From NCBI RefSeq assembly GCF_001669775.1, contig NZ_LXWK01000011.1, positions 248,001-312,000 on the forward strand: DNA of 64,000 nucleotides, read 5' to 3'. Each line of letters begins with the position of its first letter. Positions within the stretch are counted from its first letter, which is position 1. This DNA is from Rheinheimera sp. SA_1. GTDB taxonomy: Bacteria > Pseudomonadota > Gammaproteobacteria > Enterobacterales > Alteromonadaceae. The position numbers and the translations under genes were made by a program. The notes below the pieces were generated by a model. The model saw nothing but the letters and a program-made list of their open reading frames with translations. It did no database searches and was not told the DNA's origin. Shown one piece after another: positions 7,533 to 16,949 of this stretch.

Positions 7533-8387
7533 ATGCGCAAAATTTTTGCCAGCTTGACGTGCGGACTCTTTTCATCGGTTTTGGTGGCTGCGCCTGCATT
7601 ACCGGATCCGCAGGTGCAAAAAGTGACACTGTTACTCGAATTCAGTGCGAAAAATTCAGAAGCTAACACCCTGCATATGCAGCATTGGAATTTAGTGCAA
7701 CAAGCTCTAGGTTCGGCAATCGAAGTCAGCCAAGAACATGTTAGTTTGCAACGAAGCATGGAACTGGTACAACAACCAGGCTATTGCTCTATCAATAAGA
7801 TGAAAACACCACAACGACTTGCCCAACTCATATTCAGTGACAAACCATTTAATATCTCGCCATCATTACGACTAATTCGGATGGGGACACACGATCAGAC
7901 ACAGCCTGTTGATCTTGCGCAGTGGTTGGCTTCATCAAAACGATTAAAACTAGGTATCGCCGGGGGGCGAAGTTATGGCGCTATGTTAGATCAGCTGCTG
8001 CTTAAACACCCCGGCCAGATTTATCAACTATCAGGTGAAGATGTTAATGTAAAACTTTGGCAAATGTTACAAAAAGGCCGTATTGACGCTTTGGTGGATT
8101 ACAGTGTAAGAATTGATTATCTAAACAAAATGCAACCTGTACCAACACTTTATTCGGTGGTGCAAATCGTTGGGCAGCCCCCTATCCTCGAAGGATATTT
8201 AGTCTGCAACCCAACCGAGCATGGAAAGCAAGTCATTGAATTTATAAATAAAGCTCTTGAAAACCAAGCTTTACAACAAGCGTTATATCAAAGCTATCAA
8301 CAGTATTTCCCGCCGCATGAATGGCAGACAGTAGAAGCGTTGATTCGAACCAAATATCCATTGGCGCGACCAACACCACAACCTTAA
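7533..8387 (+). CDS. Periplasmic solute-binding-like protein (SBP family 3 type)
   Basis: A 284-residue exported protein with an N-terminal signal peptide (MRKIFASLTCGLFSSVLVAA, cleavage near residue 20). The fold appears to be a bilobed type-II periplasmic binding domain: KLGIAGGRSYGAMLDQLL and GRIDALVDYSVRIDYL resemble the hinge and second lobe of family 3 proteins. No ABC permease or ATPase lies next to it, so it may be an orphan binding or sensory protein of the kind common in Shewanella-like bacteria. The ligand is unknown. Confidence 0.75.
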   Translation: MRKIFASLTCGLFSSVLVAAPALPDPQVQKVTLLLEFSAKNSEANTLHMQHWNLVQQALGSAIEVSQEHVSLQRSMELVQQPGYCSINKMKTPQRLAQLIFSDKPFNISPSLRLIRMGTHDQTQPVDLAQWLASSKRLKLGIAGGRSYGAMLDQLLLKHPGQIYQLSGEDVNVKLWQMLQKGRIDALVDYSVRIDYLNKMQPVPTLYSVVQIVGQPPILEGYLVCNPTEHGKQVIEFINKALENQALQQALYQSYQQYFPPHEWQTVEALIRTKYPLARPTPQP

Positions 8388-8474
8388 CCAGCATATTTTT
8401 CTGTTTCAGCCAACTCGCACATTGCCACACCAAAAATCTACTTCTTTAGCGCCTAAAATACACTGTCCCACACA

Positions 8475-9512
8475 TCATTGCCCAACTGAACCAAGCACCT
8501 CAACGCTTCGCCCCAATTCCGAACTATTAACCGCCAATTCTATCAACCGGATCCCAGCCAAAGCATCCTCCAACGGTACCGGCAACTCAGCATCATGCAA
8601 CAGCGCAGCAACTAATTGCTGGTAAAACAAAGCATAATTGCCAGCAAGTGTCGGATAACTAAGGCGGCTATCGGCTGTCGCTAGTTCGCCGTGATATTGG
8701 CTGGCCTCGAAGCCCCAGCCTGCGCCACCAGGTGTTTGTCCGGCGCGCAGTGCATCTTCTTGTGGATCAAGGTTGGATTTTTGGTAGCTGCCTTTTGTTC
8801 CTTGCAACATGAACCGCATGGTTGGGCTGGCGCAAAATGGGCTGGAGTGCAGCACCACTTCTTTGTCGGGGTAATGCAGTTGCAGGTGGAAATAGTCGGT
8901 GCTTTCGCCGCCGGGGCGCAAGGTGCGGCAGGTGGCTGTGATGGCCTGCGGCATGCCGAATAAACAAAGCGCCTGGTCGATTAAATGCGGGCCTAAGTCC
9001 CATAAAATGCCGCTACCAGGGCCGGCTTGTTCCCGCCAGCGGGCGCGTGGTTCGGGCCGGAAGCGGTCAAAATGTGATTCGAAATAATGAATGCTGCCAA
9101 GTTCGCCACTTTTAAGCAGTTGCTGCAGCGTCAAAAAATCCCCGTCAAAGCGGCGGTTATGATAGACCGCGAGCTTACGGCCGCTTTGTTTTGCAATCGC
9201 AGCCAGTTGCTGGCCTTCTTCACTACTGAGCACCAGCGGTTTTTCCAAAAGCACATGTTTGCCCTGCTGCAGCGCGGCTTTGGCCAGTGGGAAATGGCTG
9301 TGATTGGGGGACGTGATCACGACCAGCTCGGCATCGCTATTTGCTATCAGCGCGTTGGCATCCGGGTAATGTGTAAGATGCGGATAATCAATCGCCAGTT
9401 CTGGCTGGCTGCTGCTGATGGCGACGAGTTCCAAGTCAGGTTGTAGTTTGATAAACGGCAGATGAAAAGTGCGGGCCGACAGCCCGTAGCCAATGACAGC
9501 GGTTTTAAGCAT
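8475..9512 (-). CDS. Gfo/Idh/MocA family oxidoreductase (YdgJ-like)
   Basis: NAD(P)-dependent sugar dehydrogenase family, 345 residues. The N-terminal Rossmann motif is AVIGYGLSARTFHLPFI, the EKP motif is in HVLLEKPLVLS (Lys of the active site), and WDLGPHLIDQA supplies the catalytic Asp/His pair. The SARTFH variant and overall pattern match the YdgJ/YvaA branch. It is convergent with the solute-binding-like gene and about 120 bases from the next operon. The substrate is probably a sugar or polyol, not identifiable from sequence. Confidence 0.9.
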   Translation of the reverse strand: MLKTAVIGYGLSARTFHLPFIKLQPDLELVAISSSQPELAIDYPHLTHYPDANALIANSDAELVVITSPNHSHFPLAKAALQQGKHVLLEKPLVLSSEEGQQLAAIAKQSGRKLAVYHNRRFDGDFLTLQQLLKSGELGSIHYFESHFDRFRPEPRARWREQAGPGSGILWDLGPHLIDQALCLFGMPQAITATCRTLRPGGESTDYFHLQLHYPDKEVVLHSSPFCASPTMRFMLQGTKGSYQKSNLDPQEDALRAGQTPGGAGWGFEASQYHGELATADSRLSYPTLAGNYALFYQQLVAALLHDAELPVPLEDALAGIRLIELAVNSSELGRSVEVLGSVGQ

Positions 9513-9632
9513 GGTTTGACCTTTACCAGAGCTACATCTTGAGAATGTGTTTATTCAGTACCCATGATATTACCCTATTACCATCGCTCCATCTGCAAAA
9601 AATAGGGGCTGCCCCCACAACTTATCTCCACA

Positions 9633-10367
9633 CTAATCCGCCAAAAAAACCTGATCCAAACTGCATGCAACCATGGATTTATCCGCCAGTGTCCGCAGAA
9701 ATTGCGGCAAGCATTGATAAGTCATACCCGGGCAATTATGATCGGGGCGGCCATCGTGTAGCAGCACAATATCGCCTGCTGTTATCGCAGCAAGGCGTCT
9801 GCTGATCCCGGCTTTGGTGCCGTAACCTCCCCAATCCATCATACTGCGGCTCCACAATACCGTGGTCAGCTGCTCGGTCTGCGCTTGTTGTTGCATGGCT
9901 GCTCGTAAGCGCCCAAAAGGCGGCCGAAACCAGCGTGGTGCTTCGCCGGTAATATCCTGAAGCACCTGATTTGCCTGGATCACTTGCTGCCTGGCTCGCG
10001 CGGCTGACATCAACCAGGGATGCTGGTGGCTATGGGTGTGATTGCCAATAGCGTGCCCCGCTTTGAGGATTTGCTCGATCAGCTGCGGAAACTGCCGTGC
10101 TGCTTCCCCCACCACAAAAAAAGTCGCTTTTGCCTTATAATCGCCCAGCACTGTCAGGATCTTTGGTGTGTAGATTGGATCCGGACCATCATCAAAAGTC
10201 AGGCAAATTGCACGGGTAGAATTAGGCGCAATAACACCCACCTCTTCGGCAGGTAATCTGCGTAGTGGTACCACCTGCAATTTGCCGTAAGCAATTGTCT
10301 CTGGTGTAGATATATGCCCAAAGTAAGATCTGAGCGGCAAACTAGCTTTGCTGAAGTTGATACTCAT
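9633..10367 (-). CDS. Polysaccharide deacetylase family protein (CE4, NodB domain)
   Basis: Metal-dependent de-N-acetylase of the NodB homology family. Seen are TFDDGP (catalytic base and metal Asp), GNHTHSHQHPW (two metal-binding His), RPPFGRLR (motif 3) and IVLLHDG (motif 5). The ATG at 10367 follows GGAGGCTCAAG; six more in-frame codons upstream lie within the preceding gene. It overlaps that gene by 26 bases and is the last of a three-gene operon with a YkoP-like protein and an MGDG-synthase-type glycosyltransferase. No signal peptide is obvious, so it may act on a cytoplasmic or inner-leaflet glycolipid. The substrate is inferred to be a GlcNAc-bearing lipid or sugar. Confidence 0.92.
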   Translation of the reverse strand: MSINFSKASLPLRSYFGHISTPETIAYGKLQVVPLRRLPAEEVGVIAPNSTRAICLTFDDGPDPIYTPKILTVLGDYKAKATFFVVGEAARQFPQLIEQILKAGHAIGNHTHSHQHPWLMSAARARQQVIQANQVLQDITGEAPRWFRPPFGRLRAAMQQQAQTEQLTTVLWSRSMMDWGGYGTKAGISRRLAAITAGDIVLLHDGRPDHNCPGMTYQCLPQFLRTLADKSMVACSLDQVFLAD

Positions 10368-10920
10368 CTTGAGCCTCCGCTGCAAAATTGTTCAATAAAC
10401 TTTGGCGGGTTAGCCAATAAGCGTGCGGTTGAATGCGGTTTTTTTCGGCAGCAACCAGATGGGGAAAAAACGTTTTGATCAATATGCTGAAATAGATTTT
10501 TCGCAGCCGACTCAGGGGGGAGTCCGGCAGTCGCTCGATCAGAAACCCCAGCTTTTCGCCATGGGGCGGGATCCAACTGACGCCATGAAAAGCTTTCACC
10601 CGCCCGAATTTTTCGCTGGCAGTCAGATCTTTTGCCAAGTGGCTGAAAGACAACAGTAACTGCTTCCTAAAACGTAAGGCATTGCGAAGCTTATCTTTTG
10701 GATTTGCCGAAATGCTTACAAAACACTCACGATTAAAATGCAGGATCGCTAACCAGTCGCCGGGTTCAACCCAGCTCTGATCATTCATCAACCGCCGCTC
10801 ACCAGCGTATTGTTCAAACGAAAAACTCAATAATTCATCGAATTTCTCTACACCATTCCGGCGGCGCCAATAGCCGTCGTACCAACACATCACTTGATAA
10901 AACCAGCTGCTTTTGTCCAT
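10342..10920 (-). CDS. YkoP-like domain protein
   Basis: A 192-residue protein resembling the YkoP domain found beside polysaccharide deacetylases and MGDG-synthase-like glycosyltransferases in Bacillus and proteobacteria; the function is unknown. Visible features are MCWYDGYWRRRNGVEKFD near the N-terminus, a central GDWLAILHFNRECF, and an aromatic/basic segment IYFSILIKTFFPHLVAAEKN. The ATG at 10920 overlaps the preceding stop (TGATG), showing translational coupling; a TTG one codon earlier is possible. It overlaps the deacetylase downstream, so all three products are probably made together. Confidence 0.75.
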   Translation of the reverse strand: MDKSSWFYQVMCWYDGYWRRRNGVEKFDELLSFSFEQYAGERRLMNDQSWVEPGDWLAILHFNRECFVSISANPKDKLRNALRFRKQLLLSFSHLAKDLTASEKFGRVKAFHGVSWIPPHGEKLGFLIERLPDSPLSRLRKIYFSILIKTFFPHLVAAEKNRIQPHAYWLTRQSLLNNFAAEAQDEYQLQQS

Positions 10921-12263
10921 CAAAAAGCACTCGCCAGTTTTATCTGCAGCACTTCATCCTGCGCGATAAGGCTGGACAATTGCGCCACCACTGCCGTCGC
11001 GGCATCCGGCCGGCCGAGCTGACTGGCATTTTTTTTCATTTGCTGCAGCAGCCCGCTATGACTGAATAAATCGTCCAACACCTGCGGTAATTGCGCCAGT
11101 TCAGCTTGCAGCCCGACGTGTTTCGTTTGCAGGAACTGCACATTATGCGCCTCTTGCCCACCGAGACAGCAGGTCGCAATAAAAGGCCTGCCACAGGCCA
11201 GGGTTTCACTCAAGGTCAAACCGCCCGGCTTGCCAATAACCACATCGGCGGCGCAGATCAACTGGCTGAGATCGTCACACCAGCCATACAATTTAAAACG
11301 CTGGGGATAACGTGTTGCCAGCTGCTGTAAAGCCGCAACATCGACTGTGTTGGAGCCTGCGGCCACCAAAATTTGATAAGCATGATGCTGGTCATTTAAC
11401 AGCGCCTGTACCGCCACCACCACGCCGATGCTGCACTGGCCACCGGTGATCAGCACGGTCGGACCGGCAGCAAGACCAAGTTGTGCGCGCGCCTGTAACT
11501 GACTGGGAAGATTGGAAAATGCCGGCACTAACGGAATTCCGGTAACATGGATCCGATCGGCCGCGATGCCTTGAGCTTGCAATTCTTTCGCCACGTCTGC
11601 ATGGCTGACACAATACAAATCAGTGGTATTGCGCACCCACACACCATGCACGCCGTAATCGGTTAAGACGCCGATCACCGGCTGTTGGATCAGCCCTTTT
11701 TTAATCGAATGCGACAACAAAGTGTTCGGATACATCTGGGTTGCGATAAGCACATCAGGTTGATATTCCTGAACATATTTTCGCAAGCGTGTCGCCAGCA
11801 AGTTGTAAATCAACACCAGCAGACCTTGGGTGAGCAAGCGTCCGGCCGGAATTTTATGCCGGTTACAAATACTGTTGATTAAAGTATTCAACAACGCACT
11901 ATCCAAACTTTTATAACGTTCCGGCAGTGAAAAATGCGAGCGCTCAACCACTTCCGGAAACGAGCGCAGCTGTTGTTCCTCCAGAAAATCCACCAGCTGT
12001 TGATCGGCCGCAGTTTTCCCCGCCAGTTGCTGGTAAAAGCTTTGATCCATGTCGTACAACTTTTGATAAAGCGCCGGTTGCTCGGCGGTCATTCGTAGAT
12101 AACCATCCTGGATCGCCGCACTGACCTGCGGGTCCAACAGACTGGTAATGTCCAGATATGCAGTTTCAACCGCCGGATATTGGCGGCGCAGTTCCAGATC
12201 AATGGCTTCAGCGGCGCCGGTATGGCCATAACCAGGGCTAGAGGTCAGAAACAGGCATTTCAT
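10920..12263 (-). CDS. MGDG synthase-family glycosyltransferase (GT28-like)
   Basis: A 447-residue protein similar to monogalactosyldiacylglycerol synthases and UgtP/YpfP-type diacylglycerol glucosyltransferases. The N-terminal acceptor domain begins MKCLFLTSSPGYGHTGAAEA with the GxGH signature, and the C-terminal donor domain has VIGKPGGLTLSETLACGRPF, the nucleotide-sugar binding loop. It is a peripheral inner-membrane enzyme by family. First gene of the operon with a YkoP-like protein and a deacetylase, which suggests synthesis of a glycolipid by transfer of an N-acetyl sugar followed by de-N-acetylation (inference). Confidence 0.88.
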   Translation of the reverse strand: MKCLFLTSSPGYGHTGAAEAIDLELRRQYPAVETAYLDITSLLDPQVSAAIQDGYLRMTAEQPALYQKLYDMDQSFYQQLAGKTAADQQLVDFLEEQQLRSFPEVVERSHFSLPERYKSLDSALLNTLINSICNRHKIPAGRLLTQGLLVLIYNLLATRLRKYVQEYQPDVLIATQMYPNTLLSHSIKKGLIQQPVIGVLTDYGVHGVWVRNTTDLYCVSHADVAKELQAQGIAADRIHVTGIPLVPAFSNLPSQLQARAQLGLAAGPTVLITGGQCSIGVVVAVQALLNDQHHAYQILVAAGSNTVDVAALQQLATRYPQRFKLYGWCDDLSQLICAADVVIGKPGGLTLSETLACGRPFIATCCLGGQEAHNVQFLQTKHVGLQAELAQLPQVLDDLFSHSGLLQQMKKNASQLGRPDAATAVVAQLSSLIAQDEVLQIKLASAF

Positions 12264-12703
12264 AAGGATCCCTTTTTGGAAAACCCCGTTGTTGCCACTG
12301 GCCGGTCAAGGATTATGAGTTGGCTGTGGTTTAGGCGCGGGCGTTCACTGTGCCAAACAGACCCTCAGGTTAGTCACCTGCGGCGACTTGTTCGGTACGC
12401 TAAGCAACATAGGTTGTGCTTTAGGAAAATGAAGGGAGAAGGTTAGTGGAACCAATGGCTAATCTGGACGACCTTCGGCTTCAGACATTAAGCGTTAGCC
12501 ATTTCGCGCGCAATTATCCAGGCAGATCAATGCATGTGGTCAATGGGAAGCTGTCGGCGTGCAACATTGCGGCTGGGATGTTCAAAAAGTAGGTGGTCGC
12601 GGCTACGGCGGTTTGACGTTGTCTAAACAACGTCAGTGAAAATGGGTCATTGTGGCAATACATTGCTGGCCTGCGCTGTTGCGCATACAGGCCAGCCAAC
12701 AGC
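12264..12703. other. Intergenic region with an 8-bp inverted repeat
   Basis: About 440 bases between two reverse-strand transcription units. No credible coding frame is seen. TGACGTTG-TCTAAA-CAACGTCA at 12614-12635 is a perfect hairpin that could end the DUF1080 transcript, although no T-run follows. The part near 12264 must hold the promoter of the glycosyltransferase operon; no clear boxes were found. Confidence 0.5.
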
Positions 12704-13501
12704 TTAATCTAACTTACGCAGCCAAATATTCCGGAAACTCACTTTATCACCATGATCCTGCAACTTCAGCGGTGCGCAGCCATGGGCTGGTTGTTGCGGC
12801 GGGCCAATCCATTCAGTAGTCCCCGCTATTTCGGTATGGTTTTGCAGTAGTACGCCGTTATGCAGCACTGTGACAAAACCTGGCGACAAGCGCTTGTCTC
12901 CTTCAAAACGTGGTGCGCGGTAAATAATGTCGTATTGCTGCCACTGCCCGTCCGGGCGCATCGCATTAGCCAGCGGTATGGTTTGTTTATAAACCGCACC
13001 GGCCTGACCATTCGGATAAGTAGCATTCTGGTACGAATCTAAAATCTGAATTTCGTATTTTTCCTGCAGGAAAATCCCGCTGTTATTGCGCATCTGACCG
13101 GTTTTAGCCGGATCAGCCTTGGTGGTGCGCCATTCCAAATGGAGCTGAATATCACAGAAATTCTCGACCGTCCGGATATCGCCGGTGCCGGGTTTCACCG
13201 TCATTTCGCCATTTTGAAGCGTCCATTCTGCTGCTTTACCATTGTTGACTGAGCGCCACTGCGCCAAATCAGCGCTGGTTGCGCCCAATAAAACCAGTGC
13301 ATCCGATGGTGCTACTTGCGGTGGCTGCGCGTCGGCAACTTTTACCACTGCAGGCACTGGGGTCCAGACTTCAGTTTTTGCTGCCAATGCATGACGCTGC
13401 TGCTCGGTCATCGCAGCGATTTCAGCCGCAGTTGGAAATTCACTGGCCAGCGCGTTGCCGCATAGCAACAGGCTTAGCACAAAAGTTTTGTTATTGATCA
13501 T
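12704..13501 (-). CDS. DUF1080 protein, 3-keto-disaccharide hydrolase-like
   Basis: Exported protein with a signal peptide (INNKTFVLSLLLCGNALA) and a concanavalin-like jelly-roll domain of family DUF1080, members of which cleave glycosides after oxidation of C3 to a ketone. Seen are the family strands DIQLHLEWRT, NNSGIFLQEKYEIQILDSY, GQAGAVYKQ and the final HGDKVSFRNIWLRKL. The start is taken at ATG 13501; an ATG three codons upstream sits too close to the AGG. It lies downstream of the GMC dehydrogenase pair, the expected source of its 3-keto substrate, and probably belongs to the same transcript (about 50-base gap). Confidence 0.9.
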   Translation of the reverse strand: MINNKTFVLSLLLCGNALASEFPTAAEIAAMTEQQRHALAAKTEVWTPVPAVVKVADAQPPQVAPSDALVLLGATSADLAQWRSVNNGKAAEWTLQNGEMTVKPGTGDIRTVENFCDIQLHLEWRTTKADPAKTGQMRNNSGIFLQEKYEIQILDSYQNATYPNGQAGAVYKQTIPLANAMRPDGQWQQYDIIYRAPRFEGDKRLSPGFVTVLHNGVLLQNHTEIAGTTEWIGPPQQPAHGCAPLKLQDHGDKVSFRNIWLRKLD

Positions 13502-13552
13502 TAGTAACATACCTATATTCGGTCAGAAAAAGTTCGTCGGCTTTTGGTCGCT

Positions 13553-14185
13553 TTAGGTCGCCCAGGCACGATCGCCTTTTTTATACGGCAACGCCCCCTC
13601 ATATTTTCCGGGAATTGCCGAATAACGTAGCACTTCGGTCGCCCCTACTTTTGAGGTAAAAAACACAAACAACGTCAGTTGCTTGAACAGGGTAAAATAG
13701 TGCGGTGTGTTATCGGCGACCGATTTACCAGCATTGGCGCTGCTTTTCTTACGGGAATTGGTACTGTCATTGGCAGAGGCATAAATTTCGGCATTACGCG
13801 CTTTGGCTTCAGCATCTAGTTTCACCAACAACTGATGCCGTTGCTCTTTGGAAAGCTGCATAAAATCAAGCTTGTAGTCTTGTTGGCTACGGGCACGTAA
13901 TTGCTTTAAACCATCAACAAACCAGCCTTGTTCCGTCGCGTTATAGCAGTCGGTAATTTGCACTGCCATTTGCGCGCCACAACCAGCGTCTTTCGCGCCT
14001 GGTGTGGACGTTTTAGGTAAGATGGTTTCGGCAATTTCATCCAGCAGCGCAATATCGCTGGTGCTGAATGAGCTTTTGCTACCGGCGGTGGCAGGTGTGG
14101 TTAACCCGGCAGCCCAGACTTCACCGCCGACAAACGCCATACCGGTGGCCGCAGCAATCATTTTCAGAAGTTCACGACGTTCCAT
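13553..14185 (-). CDS. Gluconate 2-dehydrogenase subunit 3 family protein (Tat-exported small subunit)
   Basis: A 210-residue small subunit of membrane/periplasmic FAD sugar dehydrogenases. The N-terminus MERRELLKMIAAATGMAFVG is a twin-arginine signal with a short n-region, which carries the flavoprotein partner across the membrane. The core DIALLDEIAETILPKTSTPG is typical of the family. The start at 14185 lies one base after the GMC oxidoreductase stop, with GGGGAGC as ribosome-binding site inside that gene, so the two are coupled. A Ser/Lys-rich insertion near residues 143-160 is unusual and may be a lineage-specific loop. Confidence 0.9.
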   Translation of the reverse strand: MERRELLKMIAAATGMAFVGGEVWAAGLTTPATAGSKSSFSTSDIALLDEIAETILPKTSTPGAKDAGCGAQMAVQITDCYNATEQGWFVDGLKQLRARSQQDYKLDFMQLSKEQRHQLLVKLDAEAKARNAEIYASANDSTNSRKKSSANAGKSVADNTPHYFTLFKQLTLFVFFTSKVGATEVLRYSAIPGKYEGALPYKKGDRAWAT

Positions 14186-14186
14186 G

Positions 14187-15878
14187 TTACAGCTCCCCTT
14201 TTTTCAGCGCTTCGACTGCAAAATTGGCAGCGCGCGCGGTTAAGGCCATATAGGTTAACGACGGGTTGACGCAGGATGCCGACGTCATACAAGCACCGTC
14301 AGTAACAAACACATTGGGTGCATCCCACACCTGATTGTTGCCGTTCAGCACTGAGGTTTTAGGATCCCGGCCCATCCGGGCTGTGCCCATTTCATGAATG
14401 CCCATGCCCGGGCCGTAATCACCGTTATAGCCCTGCACATTTTTGATGCCGGCTTGTTCAAAAAACTCGATCGCATCGTTCATCATGTCTTTACGCATGC
14501 GGATTTCGTTGTCTTTAAGCTCAACATCCATCGCCAGCACCGGTAAACCCCATTTATCTTTCACCGTACGATCAAGGAAAATCCGGTTGTCGTGATGCGG
14601 CAACATTTCACCAAAACCACCCATGCCGATGGTCCAGCGGCCCGGCTCCGTCAGTGCTGCTTTGAGATCAGCACCAATACTCAGTTCAGCCACATCACGG
14701 CGCCAGTTTTCGCGACTCGCTGCGCCTTGATAACCAAAACCACGCAGATAATCGCGTTTATCGCCGCCCCAGTTGCGAAACCTCGGCACGTAAAAACCGG
14801 TCGGGCGACGGCCGGAATAATAGCTGTCCTGATAACCTTCAACCTCGCCCCAGGCACCGGCGTTTAGATGGTGATCCATTACGTTACGGCCAAGCGCGTT
14901 GCTGCTGCTACCTAGGCCGCCTTCCCAGACGTCAGTGGCGGAATTCATTAAGATCCAGGTCGAATTAAATGACGATGCGTTTAAGAAAATGATTTTGCTG
15001 GTGAATTCAACGGTCTGATTGGTTTCGCTGTCGATCACTTCCACGCCACGGGCGCGTTTTTTGTCTTTGTCGTACAGCACTTGCGTCACAATCGAATACG
15101 GACGCACCGTTAAATTGCCGGTTTTCATTGCGACCGGCAAAGTCGAGGATTGGGTACTGAAATAAGCGCCAAACGGACAGCCCAACCAGCATTTTGCCCG
15201 GTATTGGCAATTGACCCGGTTTTGCTCTGGCATCGGTTTGGTGATATTGGCGGTACGGCCAATAATTAAATGCCGTGAGCCGCCATAGGCTTTTTTGATC
15301 CGCGCCGCGACGTCTTTTTCGACAATATTTAAATCAATGGCCGGCAGATATTGGCCATCGGGCAGCACATCTAAACCATCACGATTACCGGAAATGCCGG
15401 CAAAACGTTCAACATAATCGTACCAGGGCGCTAAGTCGGCATAACGAATAGGCCAGTCAACGGCGATGCCTTCTTTAGCGTTGGCTTCAAAATCGGCTTC
15501 GTTTAAACGATAACTCTGGCGACCCCACAATAACGAACGGCCGCCCATGTGATAACCGCGATACCAATCAAAACGTTTTTTCTCGACATAAGGGTTTTCT
15601 TTTTCATTCGCCCACATGCCAAAGGTACTTTCATTCAGCGGATAATCCCGTTTCAGCACCGGATAATCTTGCTTTTTCTGTTCGGTTGGCCGGTCGCGGT
15701 GTGGGTAATCCCAGGCTTCTTTAAAGGCGTTGGTGTAGCCTTTGATATGCTCGATATCGCGACCACGTTCCAGTAGCAGTACTTTTAAACCTTTTTCAGT
15801 CAGTTCTTTTGCCGCCCAGCCACCGCTGATACCGGAGCCGACCACGATAGCGTCGTAATGATTCGTTGCAGTTGTCAT
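14187..15878 (-). CDS. GMC family FAD-dependent oxidoreductase (glucoside 3-dehydrogenase-like)
   Basis: A 563-residue flavoprotein. The FAD-binding motif is VVGSGISGGWAAKELTEKG, the Cys-rich segment NCQYRAKCWLGCPFGAY is typical of the gluconate/sorbose dehydrogenase branch, and HEMGTARMG near residue 495 carries the active-site histidine region, followed by NVFVTDGACMTSASCVNPSL. It lacks its own signal and is probably co-exported with the Tat small subunit encoded next. Bacterial glucoside 3-dehydrogenases have this two-part organisation, usually with a cytochrome c subunit; none is encoded in this cluster. The adjacent DUF1080, isomerase and Gfo/Idh genes support oxidation of glycosides at C3. 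Confidence 0.92.
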   Translation of the reverse strand: MTTATNHYDAIVVGSGISGGWAAKELTEKGLKVLLLERGRDIEHIKGYTNAFKEAWDYPHRDRPTEQKKQDYPVLKRDYPLNESTFGMWANEKENPYVEKKRFDWYRGYHMGGRSLLWGRQSYRLNEADFEANAKEGIAVDWPIRYADLAPWYDYVERFAGISGNRDGLDVLPDGQYLPAIDLNIVEKDVAARIKKAYGGSRHLIIGRTANITKPMPEQNRVNCQYRAKCWLGCPFGAYFSTQSSTLPVAMKTGNLTVRPYSIVTQVLYDKDKKRARGVEVIDSETNQTVEFTSKIIFLNASSFNSTWILMNSATDVWEGGLGSSSNALGRNVMDHHLNAGAWGEVEGYQDSYYSGRRPTGFYVPRFRNWGGDKRDYLRGFGYQGAASRENWRRDVAELSIGADLKAALTEPGRWTIGMGGFGEMLPHHDNRIFLDRTVKDKWGLPVLAMDVELKDNEIRMRKDMMNDAIEFFEQAGIKNVQGYNGDYGPGMGIHEMGTARMGRDPKTSVLNGNNQVWDAPNVFVTDGACMTSASCVNPSLTYMALTARAANFAVEALKKGEL

Positions 15879-15986
15879 CGCTTGTACCCTGTACTTTAGA
15901 GCTGTGTAACCAGCTACTGATTATCTGTTGTTAAAATTCAGCCCTTTCGCCCCTGCTCTCCCAAACCGGGGCAAACGACTTCGCGC

Positions 15987-16949
15987 TTAGACGTCGCAGA
16001 TCCGCACCGCCTGTGCCAGAGACAACACTCTGCCCTCCGGCGTGGTAGGCGTCGGAATAAACTCCTGCGCCAGATAGCCTTTAAAACCGGTGGCCACTAT
16101 CGCCCGGGCGATGGCGGCGTAATTAAGCTCCTGGCTATCATCAATTTCATGCCGCCCCGGAACACCAGCAGTGTGGTAATGGCCAAAATATTGATGCTGG
16201 TCCTGGATGGTGCGGATGATGTCGCCTTCCATAATTTGCATATGGTAGATGTCATAAAGCAGCTTAAAGTTGTCTGATTTCAGCCGCTTACAAAGCTCGA
16301 TGCCCCAGGCGGAACTGTCAGCCAGGTAATCAGGGTGATCAACTTTGCTGTTAAACAGCTCCATCTGGATGACCACACCATGCTTTTCCGCCTGCGGCAG
16401 AATTTGCGACAAGCCTTTTACCGCATGTTGCAGCGCAGTTTCTCTGTCCAGCCCTTTGGCGTTGCCGGAGAAACAAATCAGGTTTTTGTAACCGGCGTCG
16501 GCCACCAAATCGATGTGCGCGCGATAACGTTTAATCAGTTCGTCGTGAAATTGTGGATTGCTCCAGCCGTCAATCAGATTCAGCTCAGCGCCATTACACA
16601 TTGATGAGTCAATGCCGTATTGCTTCAGCACCGGCCAATCGGCAGGGCCGACTAAATCGATTGCGGCAAATCCGAGCTTTTTTACCAACTGACACAATGC
16701 TTCAATCGATAAGTCGCCGTAGGTCCAGCGGCTGACCGAATGTTGGATATTGCCTTTGAGCGGAGCGTTTGCGGCCACTGCATTACTTCCGGTGGTCGCC
16801 TGATCAGCAGTTGCCGCAAACACCTTGCTCTGCAACAAACTGCTACCAAGCACACCAGCCGTCAGTCCGCCAGCCGCCAGTTGTTTTAGTAATTGCCGTC
16901 TTGGTAATTGCTGCTCTGCCAATTCTTGGCTGAAAAGTGGTGCGCTCAT
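15987..16949 (-). CDS. Xylose-isomerase-fold sugar isomerase/epimerase with Tat-type signal (hydroxypyruvate isomerase-like)
   Basis: A 320-residue TIM-barrel protein of the AP_endonuc_2 family preceded by an N-terminal twin-arginine-like signal (PRRQLLKQLAAGGLTAGVLG). The mature part resembles hydroxypyruvate isomerases: QMELFNSK (metal Glu), KLLYDIYHMQ (Asp/His), YFGHYHTAGVPGRHEID and YLAQEFIP (second Glu). An exported location is unusual for an isomerase and suggests action on periplasmic keto-sugars. It overlaps the upstream MFS gene by 4 bases (ATGA), so the two are co-translated. Confidence 0.88.
   Translation of the reverse strand: MSAPLFSQELAEQQLPRRQLLKQLAAGGLTAGVLGSSLLQSKVFAATADQATTGSNAVAANAPLKGNIQHSVSRWTYGDLSIEALCQLVKKLGFAAIDLVGPADWPVLKQYGIDSSMCNGAELNLIDGWSNPQFHDELIKRYRAHIDLVADAGYKNLICFSGNAKGLDRETALQHAVKGLSQILPQAEKHGVVIQMELFNSKVDHPDYLADSSAWGIELCKRLKSDNFKLLYDIYHMQIMEGDIIRTIQDQHQYFGHYHTAGVPGRHEIDDSQELNYAAIARAIVATGFKGYLAQEFIPTPTTPEGRVLSLAQAVRICDV

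Noticed and set aside
9539..9805. Forward frame opposite the polysaccharide deacetylase
   Set aside because: Low-complexity reading of the antisense strand of a clear gene, with no ribosome-binding site.
11392..11613. Reverse frame inside the glycosyltransferase gene
   Set aside because: Out-of-frame shadow of the GT28-like gene; arginine-rich composition typical of a shifted frame.
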